In this document: positions 18,868-27,262 of the stretch, in pieces
How the letters are laid out: each line of letters begins with the position of its first letter
How positions within the stretch are numbered: the stretch's first letter is position 1
NCBI GenBank assembly: GCA_021324795.1
Contig: JAJPIK010000088.1
Span: 1 to 53,222, forward strand
From: Chloroflexota bacterium
GTDB taxonomy: Bacteria > Chloroflexota > UBA6077 > FW602-bin22 > CADDYW01
Direction: 5' to 3'
Length of the DNA stretch: 53,222 nt
Notes under the pieces: generated by a model
Databases searched by the model: none
Seen by the model: the letters and a program-made list of their open reading frames with translations, nothing else
Told to the model about the DNA's origin: nothing
Made by a program: the position numbers and the translations under genes

Positions 18868-19965
18868 TCACGAACCGTACTTGCTAACGTTTTGCTGGTG
18901 TTCATCCAGCGTGCGCGCGAAAGCGTGCGAACCGTCCGGACGAGCAACGAAGTAGAGATAATCGGTCTTCGCCGGTGAGGCGACTGCCTGCAGCGAGGCA
19001 AGTCCCGGATTGCAGATCGGGCCAGGAGGCAAACCGGTCACTTGGTAGGTATTATACGGCGAGTTAATTTGAAGATCGGCAAAGGTCAACCTTCGCTTCC
19101 AATACCCGTCCGATGGGTCCGGCGGCCCGTTGGCGGGAACCAGAGCATACTGAACGGTTGGATCCGCTTGCAGGCGCATCCCTCGATGCAAGCGATTCAA
19201 GTAGACCGACGCGATCAAGGGACGATCGGTTGGGACCACGGCTTCACGTTCGACGATTGACGCAAGCGTCACCGCTTGATAAACCGTCAAGCCATTTGCT
19301 TGAAACCCTTGAATGAGTCCAGGAGTCAGATGCTGCGCAAAGTCGTCAACCATCCGTTGGACAATCTGGCTTGCCGACTGGTTTTGCCCGAAGCGGTAAC
19401 TGTCCGGAAATAGGAATCCCTCGAGTGAGTGTCCGGGGGGAAATGGCGCGAGACTAGCCGGAATTGGAAAATCTGGGTTCTGGATGACTTCGAGAAATTG
19501 GTCTCGCGAGGTGACCTGATCGCGTTGCAGGGCATCGGCAATCTCTTGAGCGCGCCAGCCTTCCGGTAAGGTCACGAAGCCACCGGACATTTTACCCTGG
19601 GCGAGGACACTCACCACTTCGTCGAGAGGCATATCCGCACGAAGTTGATAGTCTCCGGCTTCGAGTTGTGAACCGACGCCAGTGAGCCGAACGACCAGGC
19701 GAAAGGCAAAAGCACTACGGATGAGTTCGTGAGATTGGAGAGCATTGGCGATATCCGCCGCGGTTTCGCCGTCACGAACGACGAAATGCACCGGATGCGG
19801 GTCGGTCGATACCGGGCGGCCGAGCGTGTTGTTCAGCACTGTCACCGCTGCCGCGGTGGGCGAGCCCTGCCGAACTACTACGATCGCGACGCCGATTGCT
19901 ATGAACGAAATCAGAGCTGTACAAATTGTGATAACGCGGGCTAACACAGATGCTCGATCTCTCAC
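18868..19965 (-). CDS. mltG: Endolytic murein transglycosylase MltG (YceG-like)
   Basis: Membrane-anchored enzyme that cuts nascent glycan strands and is thought to set strand length. One N-terminal membrane helix (about residues 8-31) is followed by a LysM-like subdomain (HFVVRDGETAADIANAL) and the YceG catalytic domain. The active-site Glu is residue 239 in LASIVEREA, with SVYLNRL, LQADPTVQYAL, SPYNTYQVTGLPPGPICNPG and YFVARPDGSH downstream. The length of 365 residues is normal. The start is GTG 19963-19965. It sits between ruvX and aroE, all on the same strand. Confidence 0.95.
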   Translation of the reverse strand: MRDRASVLARVITICTALISFIAIGVAIVVVRQGSPTAAAVTVLNNTLGRPVSTDPHPVHFVVRDGETAADIANALQSHELIRSAFAFRLVVRLTGVGSQLEAGDYQLRADMPLDEVVSVLAQGKMSGGFVTLPEGWRAQEIADALQRDQVTSRDQFLEVIQNPDFPIPASLAPFPPGHSLEGFLFPDSYRFGQNQSASQIVQRMVDDFAQHLTPGLIQGFQANGLTVYQAVTLASIVEREAVVPTDRPLIASVYLNRLHRGMRLQADPTVQYALVPANGPPDPSDGYWKRRLTFADLQINSPYNTYQVTGLPPGPICNPGLASLQAVASPAKTDYLYFVARPDGSHAFARTLDEHQQNVSKYGS

Positions 19966-19982
19966 TGGTCATTTGCATTGTA

Positions 19983-20417
19983 TCATAATGGCGAGTGAGG
20001 AGAAGGCGGACGATGCGAGTTCAGCCAGTCGTCGAGAATGACGGCGGCCGCGGCTGCGTCGAGCATCTCTCGACGACGAGAACGCCGGATGCCTTGGGCG
20101 ATCATCTCCCGCTCGGCGTCAGCGGTGCTGAAACGCTCATCCCACGTTTCGATCGGTAGGCTGATCTGCTTGCGGAGAAACCGAGCGAAAGCCAACGTCT
20201 TGATCGCCTGCAACCCGCCATGGTTTTCTTCTTGGAGTGGTACACCGACCACGACCAGCTCTACGCCGTTCCGCTCGGCAAGCTCCCGGATCGTCTCCGC
20301 TGCCTGGAGGTTCGAACGACGGGCAATCACCGTGAGAGGACGAGCAATCAGCCCCGATGGATCGCTGATCGCTACGCCAATCCGACGGTCACCAACGTCG
20401 AGTGCCATGACAATCAT
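19983..20417 (-). CDS. ruvX: RuvX/YqgF family putative pre-16S rRNA nuclease
   Basis: RNase H-like nuclease family, implicated in 16S rRNA maturation and formerly annotated as a Holliday junction resolvase. The 144-residue protein has the N-terminal acidic motif ALDVGDRRIGVAIS, the central VVGVPLQEENHGG and the late WDERFSTADAE and DAAAAAVILDDWL. The ATG at 20417 overlaps the upstream stop as ATGA, which supports it over the internal ATG at 20408. Neighbours alaS, mltG and aroE match the arrangement in many genomes. Confidence 0.95.
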   Translation of the reverse strand: MIVMALDVGDRRIGVAISDPSGLIARPLTVIARRSNLQAAETIRELAERNGVELVVVGVPLQEENHGGLQAIKTLAFARFLRKQISLPIETWDERFSTADAEREMIAQGIRRSRRREMLDAAAAAVILDDWLNSHRPPSPHSPL

Positions 20418-21937
20418 GGTTGAGTGGTGGTGCCCTTTGATAGGGGGGCACTAGTGTCGATGATCACTTGCACCCGGTACGCGCGCGGCAACCAGCTTGG
20501 GATAATCCGAACGGTTGGAGGCGTACTGAGGTCGAACTGGTGGGCGAGATCGCGCTCCGCCGCGGCAGGGGACCGGAGCCGCACGTATGGTGCGACGCGC
20601 TCGGTATTCACCGCGGCGTATGCGACCGCGCGCATCGGAACCTCGAAGGTGGCCGACGAATCGTTGACTTGGACGACACTCGGTGAGAGCACCTGGACCG
20701 AATCTGGACGGAGAACGAATCCTTGACGAATTTGCGGGTGCCAGACTTGAGTTGCGAGGGCATTGAGATCAAAACGGTTGACGATCAGTGCGCTGATTCG
20801 CCATTGGACGTGCACGGTAAGTGTTTTACTGATCGAGCCAATTGGCTGGTCGAACTTCTCCTCGATCGGCGTGACCTGGATCGATTCGGGCACGAATACC
20901 TCATCGCCGTGGATTTGCGACGTGATCTGCTGGATGGCGGTCTTGCGGGCATCCGCTGTCACTTGGTTGATCAGCTTGCTCGTTTCCCAGGCGGTGACAA
21001 CTGGCTGTCCCGCCGGTCCTCCGCCCGCGATTTCAGATTCGTTGACTGCCGTGACCAACCAATGCAACGGCCCATTTACCACGACGATCTGTCCACGTTG
21101 GACGTTTGCATAACTGCCGGGGGCAGTCGCGACGATCGGAACGGTTACCGTTGCCCCTAGGTGGCCCGGTAAGATGGCGGGGGCGCTTGTCTGGAAGTGC
21201 ACGCCGCTGAACGTACTGACGTCGGTCCCCACTGGTATCGGCAGTTGGTCGGTCACCCGATTTTCGAAGGTGATGTAGCCAACTGCTCGTCCATCCATCG
21301 GATGATCCGGAAAGTTCACTGGGATTGTGCCCGATGAGGTGAGCGGCAGGTAGATTACCCGCGCGGGCAAGATTGCTTTGCTCGGATCGACGCTTTGAGC
21401 ATCAGTCGAGGCGTGAATCTGCACCTTGCCGCTGAGCTGGTCAGTGAACGGCCGCACCGTGACGACTGCTTCCGGCACGGCGAGCACAATGATGGCGACC
21501 AGGCTGAGCACGAGCAGGATGGCCACTGCCAAGCGCATCGCGTAAGCGAGCGCAGGTTGGGCCTTGGCAAGGGCAATACGCCATGGTGGCAGATCGAGAC
21601 CATTATCCATCTCCGGCTTTTCTGGTCGCGGAACCTCGGCTTGTGAGCCAAATGCCGCGATTCCCTCTTCCAGTGCTAGCTCGCGCAATCGCGCCCGTTG
21701 AGATACGATTGCAAGGGTGATCGACTCGAGCGTCGCGGCTCGAGCAAGTAAGCGAAAGGCGATCGGATTTTCGATCATTTCATTCTCGTCGGGAATGACG
21801 AGAACAACGCGTTGGCCACTCACTGCGCTGAGCTTCCCACGCAGTGACGACGGATCGTCGAATTCGTCGGCAACGATACAATGAACCGAATCTGAGACGA
21901 TAGATTGGTGGGCGGTTGGTGCGACATTGAGGGCCAC
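20414..21937 (-). CDS. Membrane protein with baseplate-J-like extracytoplasmic domain
   Basis: I do not recognise a defined function. The N-terminal 115 residues look like a small alpha/beta domain (VVLVIPDENEMI, then LLARAATLESITLAIVSQ). One membrane helix follows (about 130-153), then a large outer region rich in beta strands. Segments such as GTIPVNFPDHPMDG, the VPVGTDVSTFSG-like turn and GSYANVQRGQIVVVNG resemble baseplate-J/gp47-type domains annotated in Chloroflexota and Firmicutes. The start is GTG 21935-21937 behind GGGAGG. Its stop overlaps the ruvX ATG, so translation is coupled. It could be a cell-surface or contractile-injection-like component, but no other such genes are in the window. 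Confidence 0.7.
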   Translation of the reverse strand: MALNVAPTAHQSIVSDSVHCIVADEFDDPSSLRGKLSAVSGQRVVLVIPDENEMIENPIAFRLLARAATLESITLAIVSQRARLRELALEEGIAAFGSQAEVPRPEKPEMDNGLDLPPWRIALAKAQPALAYAMRLAVAILLVLSLVAIIVLAVPEAVVTVRPFTDQLSGKVQIHASTDAQSVDPSKAILPARVIYLPLTSSGTIPVNFPDHPMDGRAVGYITFENRVTDQLPIPVGTDVSTFSGVHFQTSAPAILPGHLGATVTVPIVATAPGSYANVQRGQIVVVNGPLHWLVTAVNESEIAGGGPAGQPVVTAWETSKLINQVTADARKTAIQQITSQIHGDEVFVPESIQVTPIEEKFDQPIGSISKTLTVHVQWRISALIVNRFDLNALATQVWHPQIRQGFVLRPDSVQVLSPSVVQVNDSSATFEVPMRAVAYAAVNTERVAPYVRLRSPAAAERDLAHQFDLSTPPTVRIIPSWLPRAYRVQVIIDTSAPLSKGTTTQP

Positions 21938-21969
21938 GTTTCCTCCCTTGAAATTCCCTCACTCCTTCC

Positions 21970-21998
21970 CCCCTCTCCCACTCGAGGAGGGAGAGGGG
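21970..21998. repeat. 10-bp inverted repeat in the alaS-membrane protein gap
   Basis: Perfect arms CCCCTCTCCC (21970-21979) and GGGAGAGGGG (21989-21998) enclose a 9-nt loop containing CTCGAG. It lies in the 108-nt gap after alaS and before the next gene on the same strand. No T run follows, so it is a weak terminator or attenuator candidate. Such C/T-rich palindromes are often dispersed repeats. Confidence 0.55.
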
Positions 21999-22045
21999 TG
22001 TCAGCTGCGGCCGATGGGGCAAGGGCTACCAGCCACCCGCTCGCA

Positions 22046-24652
22046 TCAATGGCTCAGGTCGGCTCGAACGAGCGGCACGGTTTGCGCGAGCGCCTCGCCA
22101 AGCTTTTCCGGGAAGCGGCCACCGGCCTGAGCCAGATCGGATCGTCCACCGCCGCCGCCGCCAATCGTTGCGGCGAGCTTGCGAACCAGATTGCTCGCGT
22201 TGACCTTGACCCCTGGTGTCACCATCGCGACCAGACCAGGCTTGCCGTTGAACACGCCGCCCAGGACGATCACCGCGTGCGGAAGTCGCTCACGTAGCGC
22301 ATCTCCGATGTCGCGTAGCGCCTCCTGATTGGGCGCTTCGACGGAAGCAGCGATGACCTTGACTCCATCGACCTCGACCACTCGGTGCAGAAGCTGATCG
22401 ACCGTTCCGACCGCGAGCTGTCGCTGAAGCTGGGCAATCGTTCGGCGCTCTTCCTGTAATTCTTCTAGCAAAGCTTGTACCCGCGTCTCGATCTCGCCGC
22501 CCAAACGTTGGCTGACTCTTTCGAGCACAGCCAATCGATCGCGCACCGCCTGGTCAGCTCCCCGTCCGGTGAATGCCTCGATGCGGCGAACGCCAGCGCC
22601 AACACTCTCCTCCGAAGCAATAAAGAAGTAACCGATGTCACCGGTTCGATTGACGTGCGTTCCCCCACATAGCTCGCAACTGTAATCACCCAAGCAGACC
22701 ATGCGAACCTGCTCGCCATATTTTTCGCCGAAAAGAGCCATCGCCCCGGCCGCCAACGCCTCTTGATAGGTCGTGATAGTGGTCTCTTTCGGTAGATTGA
22801 GACGAATCTCCTGGTTCACCCGCTCTTCTATCGCCCACAGCTCTTCGGGCGTGACCGGTCTAAAATGGGTGAAATCAAAGCGCAGGCGATCGGGAGCCAC
22901 CAGAGAACCTGCCTGCTGAACGTGCGTGCCTAGCGTCTCGCGCAATGCCTTATGGAGGAGGTGCGTCGCGGAGTGGTTACGTGCGATGTCTTCGCGCCGC
23001 TGGCGGTCTACCTTCGCCTCGACGACGTCGCCGGAAAGCAGCGCTCCCTGGCTCATCCGGACCCGATGAACGATTAAATTGGGCACTGGTCGACGGGTGT
23101 CGAAAACCTCAGCTAGACCTCGCTCGTTTGCGATCGAGCCGGTGTCACCAACCTGACCACCGGCTTCGGCGTAAAACGGCGTTTCCCGCAGCACGATTTC
23201 GCCCTCATCGCCCGTCTCCATAGTCCCGACGAGCTGACCATTCACGATCATCCCGACGATCTGAGAAGTGGCATCAAGGCGTTCGTAGCCAAGAAACTCG
23301 ACTTCGAGCGGCAGTTGGGAGTAAGCCTCAGCGTTCTGTCGCGGTCCCGAGGAGAACTTCGAGGCGGCCCGGGCGCGTTCGCGCTGCTGATTCATTGCCT
23401 TTTCGAATCCCTCGAGGTCGACCGTCAAGCCGGCCTCTTGAGCCAGCTCGACCGTCAGCTCCTTGGGGAAGCCGTAAGTATCGTACAAGCGAAAGACGTC
23501 TTCGCCGGATAACTGGTGAGCTCCGGTCTCGCGGGCCTTGGTGATTATCTGGTCAAGCACGCTCAGGCCGACAGTCAGCGTCTGAATAAAGCGGGTCTCT
23601 TCCATCTCGACAACCCGCAAAATGAACTCCTGGCGATGGCCTAGCTCCGGATAGGCGTGCCCCAACGTCTTGATGACAACCTGAACGGTCTCGGTCAGGA
23701 ATGGGCGCTGGATTCCAAGCAATCGCCCGTGCCGCACGGCGCGACGGAGAATGCGTCGCAGAACGTAGCCGCGTCCTTCATTACTGGGCAAGACGCCATC
23801 GGCGACCAAAAAGGTCACAGCGCGACTATGGTCGCCGATCACGCGCAAGGAAAAGTCGACCGGGTCCGCCTTTCCGTAGGTCACGCCCGCGATTTCGGCC
23901 GCCCGCTCAAGAACCGGCATGAAGAGATCGGTTTCGTAAACAGTACGCTTGTTCTGGACCAGCATTGAGAGCCGTTCCAGTCCCATGCCGGTATCGATAT
24001 TCTTACGTGGAAGCGGCGTAAGAGCCCCGGTCGCATCCCGATAATACTGCATGAAAACCAGGTTCCAGAATTCGAGGAACCGTGGGCAATCACAGCCAGG
24101 GCGGCAAGTTTCTCTGCCGCAGCCATACTCGGCCCCACGATCGTAGTAGATCTCCGAATCCGGTCCATTCGGACCGACTGGCCCAGCGGCCCACCAGTTG
24201 TCTTCCAGGCGGATGATACGCTCGGCCGGAACGCCCGCGATCTTCTGCCACGCTTGAAACGCTTCCTCGTCGTCGGGATAGATCGTCGGGTAAAGACGCT
24301 CGGCTGGAAATCCGAGACGCTTGGTCAAGAACTCCCATGCGAAGGCGATCGCGCCTTCCTTGAAGTAATCGCCGACCGAGAAGTTGCCAAGCATCTCGAA
24401 AAAGGTAAGATGCCTCTCATCACCCACCGCCTCAATGTCGACAGTTCGGAAGCATTTCTGCACCGACGCGAGTCGCGGCGCGGGAGGCACTGCCTCACCC
24501 AAAAAATAGGGCTTGATCTGTACCATGCCGGCGGTCGTCAGCAAGAGAGAAGGATCGCCTGAAGGCACGAGGGACGAGCTCGGCAGCACCAGATGGCCCT
24601 TTTCCTGAAAGAAGTTAAGAAATAGTTCGCGGATTTGTGCACCTGTCAGCAT
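22046..24652 (-). CDS. alaS: Alanyl-tRNA synthetase
   Basis: Class II enzyme charging tRNA-Ala, with editing in cis. The 868-residue protein has the catalytic core (IRELFLNFFQEKGH, LLTTAGMVQIKPYFLG, PDDEEAFQAW, DTGMGLERL), the editing domain with HSATHLLHKAL and the zinc-site CELCGGTHVNRTGDIG, and a C-terminal DHHA1-type domain (GGGGGGRSDLAQAGG). ATG 24652 (MLTGAQIREL) is chosen because GAGG precedes it and family members start there; the frame runs on upstream to 24739. It follows larC after only 10 nt. Confidence 0.97.
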   Translation of the reverse strand: MLTGAQIRELFLNFFQEKGHLVLPSSSLVPSGDPSLLLTTAGMVQIKPYFLGEAVPPAPRLASVQKCFRTVDIEAVGDERHLTFFEMLGNFSVGDYFKEGAIAFAWEFLTKRLGFPAERLYPTIYPDDEEAFQAWQKIAGVPAERIIRLEDNWWAAGPVGPNGPDSEIYYDRGAEYGCGRETCRPGCDCPRFLEFWNLVFMQYYRDATGALTPLPRKNIDTGMGLERLSMLVQNKRTVYETDLFMPVLERAAEIAGVTYGKADPVDFSLRVIGDHSRAVTFLVADGVLPSNEGRGYVLRRILRRAVRHGRLLGIQRPFLTETVQVVIKTLGHAYPELGHRQEFILRVVEMEETRFIQTLTVGLSVLDQIITKARETGAHQLSGEDVFRLYDTYGFPKELTVELAQEAGLTVDLEGFEKAMNQQRERARAASKFSSGPRQNAEAYSQLPLEVEFLGYERLDATSQIVGMIVNGQLVGTMETGDEGEIVLRETPFYAEAGGQVGDTGSIANERGLAEVFDTRRPVPNLIVHRVRMSQGALLSGDVVEAKVDRQRREDIARNHSATHLLHKALRETLGTHVQQAGSLVAPDRLRFDFTHFRPVTPEELWAIEERVNQEIRLNLPKETTITTYQEALAAGAMALFGEKYGEQVRMVCLGDYSCELCGGTHVNRTGDIGYFFIASEESVGAGVRRIEAFTGRGADQAVRDRLAVLERVSQRLGGEIETRVQALLEELQEERRTIAQLQRQLAVGTVDQLLHRVVEVDGVKVIAASVEAPNQEALRDIGDALRERLPHAVIVLGGVFNGKPGLVAMVTPGVKVNASNLVRKLAATIGGGGGGRSDLAQAGGRFPEKLGEALAQTVPLVRADLSH

Positions 24653-24662
24653 ATTTGCATCC

Positions 24663-25919
24663 TCACTGATTGCGCTCGCCGCGTTCATGCTCGCTACTCG
24701 CTGAGCTCGGCAACCGCGTGCCCGTGGAATCACGTCCAAGGAGCCCTTGGGAAACGATGGCGGCGTTTACCACCCGGTAGACGTCCGCCAAGGGAACTCC
24801 GACACTGCGTGCAATGCGCAGACAATCTTCGTATTCCGGCGAGGCACGTCGCTCGCCAGCAAATTCCTTTACTTTTACCAGAATGTCGCCCCACGGCGTG
24901 CTAACGCGATCCTGCCAACGGTTGCTTTTCAGCCGTTTCGCGGTGTAGGTTCGAACCCCGAGGGTCGACGTTTCTCGCAAGACGAGGCTACCTAAATTGG
25001 CCATCGCGTCAAGCGGAGCGAGCACGGTGAGCTTCACTGCAGGACGGTTTTTTTTCATCTGAATTGGCGTAAAGAAGACGTCAAGCGCTCCGGCTGCCAG
25101 CAGGGTATCCAGGGTTGCTCCTAAGATTTCCGGTAGCTCGTCGTCGAGATTTGCTTCGATAACCCCTATCACATCCTCGGAATCTGAAACCCCGGCGACT
25201 TCAGTTTCGCCAATCCAAAGGCGTAGCACGTTCGGCCAAGGCAGCGTCTTCTGGCCAAATCCGTAGCCGACTTGCTCGAGTCGAATTTCGGGTTGTTCGA
25301 AACGCGCGAGCCCGGCTAGCAGCGCGGCTCCAGTTGGCGTGACGAGTTCGGTCGTCGCCGAGCTAGCACGGAGCGGCGCGTGGCAACGCGCGAGCAATGC
25401 TAAAGTCGCCGGCGCCGGAACCGGGAGCAAGCCGTGCGCCGTCTGAACCGTGCCTGAACCAGTTGGCAGCGCTGAGGCATAGAGGCGCTCCACGCCAAGG
25501 AACCGAAGACCCCAGACAACACCGACCACGTCAACGATCGCATCGACCGCGCCAACTTCGTGAAAATGGACGGCTTCGATCGGCACGCCGTGAATGGCGG
25601 CTTCTACTTCGCCAAGACTCCGAAAGATCTCGATCGCTTTGTCTTGGACGTCGGTCGGCAACTTACCTTGTCGAATGATCGCTTCGACGTCGCCGAGGTG
25701 ACGGTGTGGCTCGGACGAGGGATCGCTGATCTTGACCCGCACCGACGTGCCGGTGATCCCCTGGCGAGTCACTCTTTCGCCGGTTAACTGATAGCCACTA
25801 ACCGGCAAGCCGGCCAGCATGGTGCGTAACTGCTCGAGCGGCAAACCAGCGTCAACCAGCGCGCCAAGACACATATCACCGCTAATGCCCGAGAAGCAAT
25901 CGGCAAAGGCGATCTTCAC
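24663..25919 (-). CDS. larC: Nickel insertion protein LarC
   Basis: In the lactate racemase system LarC is the CTP-dependent enzyme that inserts nickel into the pincer cofactor made from nicotinate mononucleotide. Recognisable motifs are DCFSGISGDMCLGALVDAG at the start, VHFHEVGAVDAIVDVVG, ELVTPTGAALL and QMKKNRPAVKLTVL. The 418-residue length is near the family norm. The start is GTG 25917-25919. Its short gap to alaS suggests read-through. larB is upstream but separated by a strong terminator, and no larA or larE is in the window, so the client enzyme is unknown. Confidence 0.93.
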   Translation of the reverse strand: MKIAFADCFSGISGDMCLGALVDAGLPLEQLRTMLAGLPVSGYQLTGERVTRQGITGTSVRVKISDPSSEPHRHLGDVEAIIRQGKLPTDVQDKAIEIFRSLGEVEAAIHGVPIEAVHFHEVGAVDAIVDVVGVVWGLRFLGVERLYASALPTGSGTVQTAHGLLPVPAPATLALLARCHAPLRASSATTELVTPTGAALLAGLARFEQPEIRLEQVGYGFGQKTLPWPNVLRLWIGETEVAGVSDSEDVIGVIEANLDDELPEILGATLDTLLAAGALDVFFTPIQMKKNRPAVKLTVLAPLDAMANLGSLVLRETSTLGVRTYTAKRLKSNRWQDRVSTPWGDILVKVKEFAGERRASPEYEDCLRIARSVGVPLADVYRVVNAAIVSQGLLGRDSTGTRLPSSASSEHERGERNQ

Positions 25920-25952
25920 GTTGCGTATCTCTTTTATTGATCAAGAAGACAT

Positions 25953-25981
25953 AAAAAACGACCACCGCCCGGCGGTGGTCG
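25953..25981 (-). terminator. Intrinsic terminator between larB and larC
   Basis: On the minus strand an 11-bp perfect GC-rich stem (arms 25971-25981 and 25959-25969, one nucleotide between) is followed at once by six T residues (25953-25958). It lies 22 nt after the larB stop and 33 nt before the larC start. It would end larB transcripts, or attenuate larC if no promoter lies in the remaining gap. Confidence 0.88.
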
Positions 25982-26003
25982 GCAACCTGGCGGCTTAGCT
26001 CTC

Positions 26004-26759
26004 CTAGGTTTTACGGGCACGGGCTACCCGATTGGCGATCAACGCTGCGGTAATCCCAGCGCCAATACCGTTATCGACGTTCACCACTGACAATCCGGGC
26101 GCGCAGGTTTGGAGCATACTCAGGAGCGCGGCTACACCTTGGCCGCCTATGCCGTAGCCAGTCGAAGTCGGTAACCCGATGACGGGAACGTCGACCAGTC
26201 CGGATACCACCGATGGTAATGCCCCGTCCATCCCCGCGGCGACCACGATCACGTCTACCTTCGATTCCAACATGGTGTGCAGTGGCGCAAAGAGACGGTG
26301 CAAGCCCGCTACTCCCACGTCGCCGACCAAAGTAACCCGGCAGCCCATTTCCTCGGCGATGATCTGCGCTTGCTCAGCGACCGGGAGGTCAGAAGTTCCC
26401 GCCGTGATAATACCAATCTGACCGCCTTCCGGTACCGTGCACTCTGGCTTCCGCAAGACAAGCATTTGCGCTCGCGACGAATGGCGCGGCGCGCAATGCG
26501 GAAATTCCGTGATTAATGCCTTTGCCTCGTCACGGCCGATACGACTGAAAATCGCTCGGCCGGTGCGCTCGACGAAGACGGCACACAAGGCGCGTAGCTG
26601 ATCGAGATCTTTGCCGCTGGCGTAGATGACTTCCGGCACGCCGGTTCGACCCTCGCGGTTCAGATCCGGGCGGGCCTGACCATTAGCGACGGTGTCCTGC
26701 CTCTGGGCGGTTAGATCAGTAACTGCTGATACGAGATCGTTCAGGGGGGAATGACCCAT
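26004..26759 (-). CDS. larB: Nickel pincer cofactor biosynthesis protein LarB
   Basis: LarB carboxylates nicotinic acid adenine dinucleotide and hydrolyses it to pyridinium-3,5-biscarboxylate mononucleotide, the first step of nickel pincer cofactor synthesis. The AIR-carboxylase-like C-terminal half carries GIITAGTSDLPVAEQ, CRVTLVGDVGVAGLHRL, VVAAGMDGALPSVV and GLPTSTGYGIGGQGVAALLSMLQTC. The 251-residue length fits the family. ATG 26759 is preceded by GAGGAG. larC lies downstream beyond a terminator, so the two genes may be separately controlled. Confidence 0.94.
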   Translation of the reverse strand: MGHSPLNDLVSAVTDLTAQRQDTVANGQARPDLNREGRTGVPEVIYASGKDLDQLRALCAVFVERTGRAIFSRIGRDEAKALITEFPHCAPRHSSRAQMLVLRKPECTVPEGGQIGIITAGTSDLPVAEQAQIIAEEMGCRVTLVGDVGVAGLHRLFAPLHTMLESKVDVIVVAAGMDGALPSVVSGLVDVPVIGLPTSTGYGIGGQGVAALLSMLQTCAPGLSVVNVDNGIGAGITAALIANRVARARKT

Positions 26760-26792
26760 GAGTCGCTACTCCTCTATCGGAATCTACCATGG

Positions 26793-26821
26793 TTGACCGG
26801 TGGATGCAAGTTGAGTAGACT
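26793..26821 (+). promoter_or_regulatory. Possible promoter of the small membrane protein gene
   Basis: TTGACC (26793-26798), a 17-nt spacer and TAGACT (26816-26821) stand 48 nt ahead of the TTG start at 26870. The same gap on the minus strand has only a weak pair (TTGCAT, 17 nt, TAGATT) that could serve larB. Confidence 0.4.
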
Positions 26822-26869
26822 TAGACATATGGTTTGCGTTGACTGGTTGGTCTACCCAGGAGAATCCGG

Positions 26870-27157
26870 TTGGTCGCCAGGCTTTTTCTCTGGCTGTTTA
26901 TCAGTGCCATTTTGCTTATCCTCTTCATTTTTGCCCGGCGGCGCTTCCGGCAAGTTATGTGGATCGCCGGTCTTTCGATTGCCTCGGGCGTAATTCTCCG
27001 TTTGTTCAGCCTTGGCGGTAGCGATATCCACGAGCTCATTTCGGAAGGATATTTTATCGCGGCGATTGCTGCCTTCTATGGGATCGTTTGGCTGGGCGTA
27101 CGTTACCTCGGTGGAGACGAACCCGCCAAGCCGCCTTCTCGTCCTAGAAAGCACTGA
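26870..27157 (+). CDS. Small three-helix membrane protein, function unknown
   Basis: A 95-residue protein I do not recognise. It has three hydrophobic segments (about residues 4-20, 28-46 and 60-79), a basic loop (FARRRFRQ) after the first, and a charged Pro/Arg-rich tail (DEPAKPPSRPRKH). The start is inferred as TTG 26870-26872 because AGGAGA stands 6 nt upstream. It overlaps no other convincing gene and precedes aroF by about 100 nt with a strong promoter between, so they need not be cotranscribed. Confidence 0.65.
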   Translation: MVARLFLWLFISAILLILFIFARRRFRQVMWIAGLSIASGVILRLFSLGGSDIHELISEGYFIAAIAAFYGIVWLGVRYLGGDEPAKPPSRPRKH

Positions 27158-27187
27158 CGCACCCGGAGAACGAAGGGGCAACGCGCG

Positions 27188-27217
27188 TTGACAGGCAAAT
27201 GAGCGCATTTTTATAAT
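27188..27217 (+). promoter_or_regulatory. Consensus promoter of aroF-aroC
   Basis: TTGACA (27188-27193), an 18-nt spacer and TATAAT (27212-27217): both hexamers match the sigma-70 consensus exactly. A short hairpin, GCGAA-TTTT-TTCGC (27222-27235), covers the start of the predicted transcript. The leader before the ATG is about 40 nt. Confidence 0.85.
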
Positions 27218-27262
27218 GCGAGCGAATTTTTTCGCAACGAGAACGAAAGGCTGAAGGAACGT

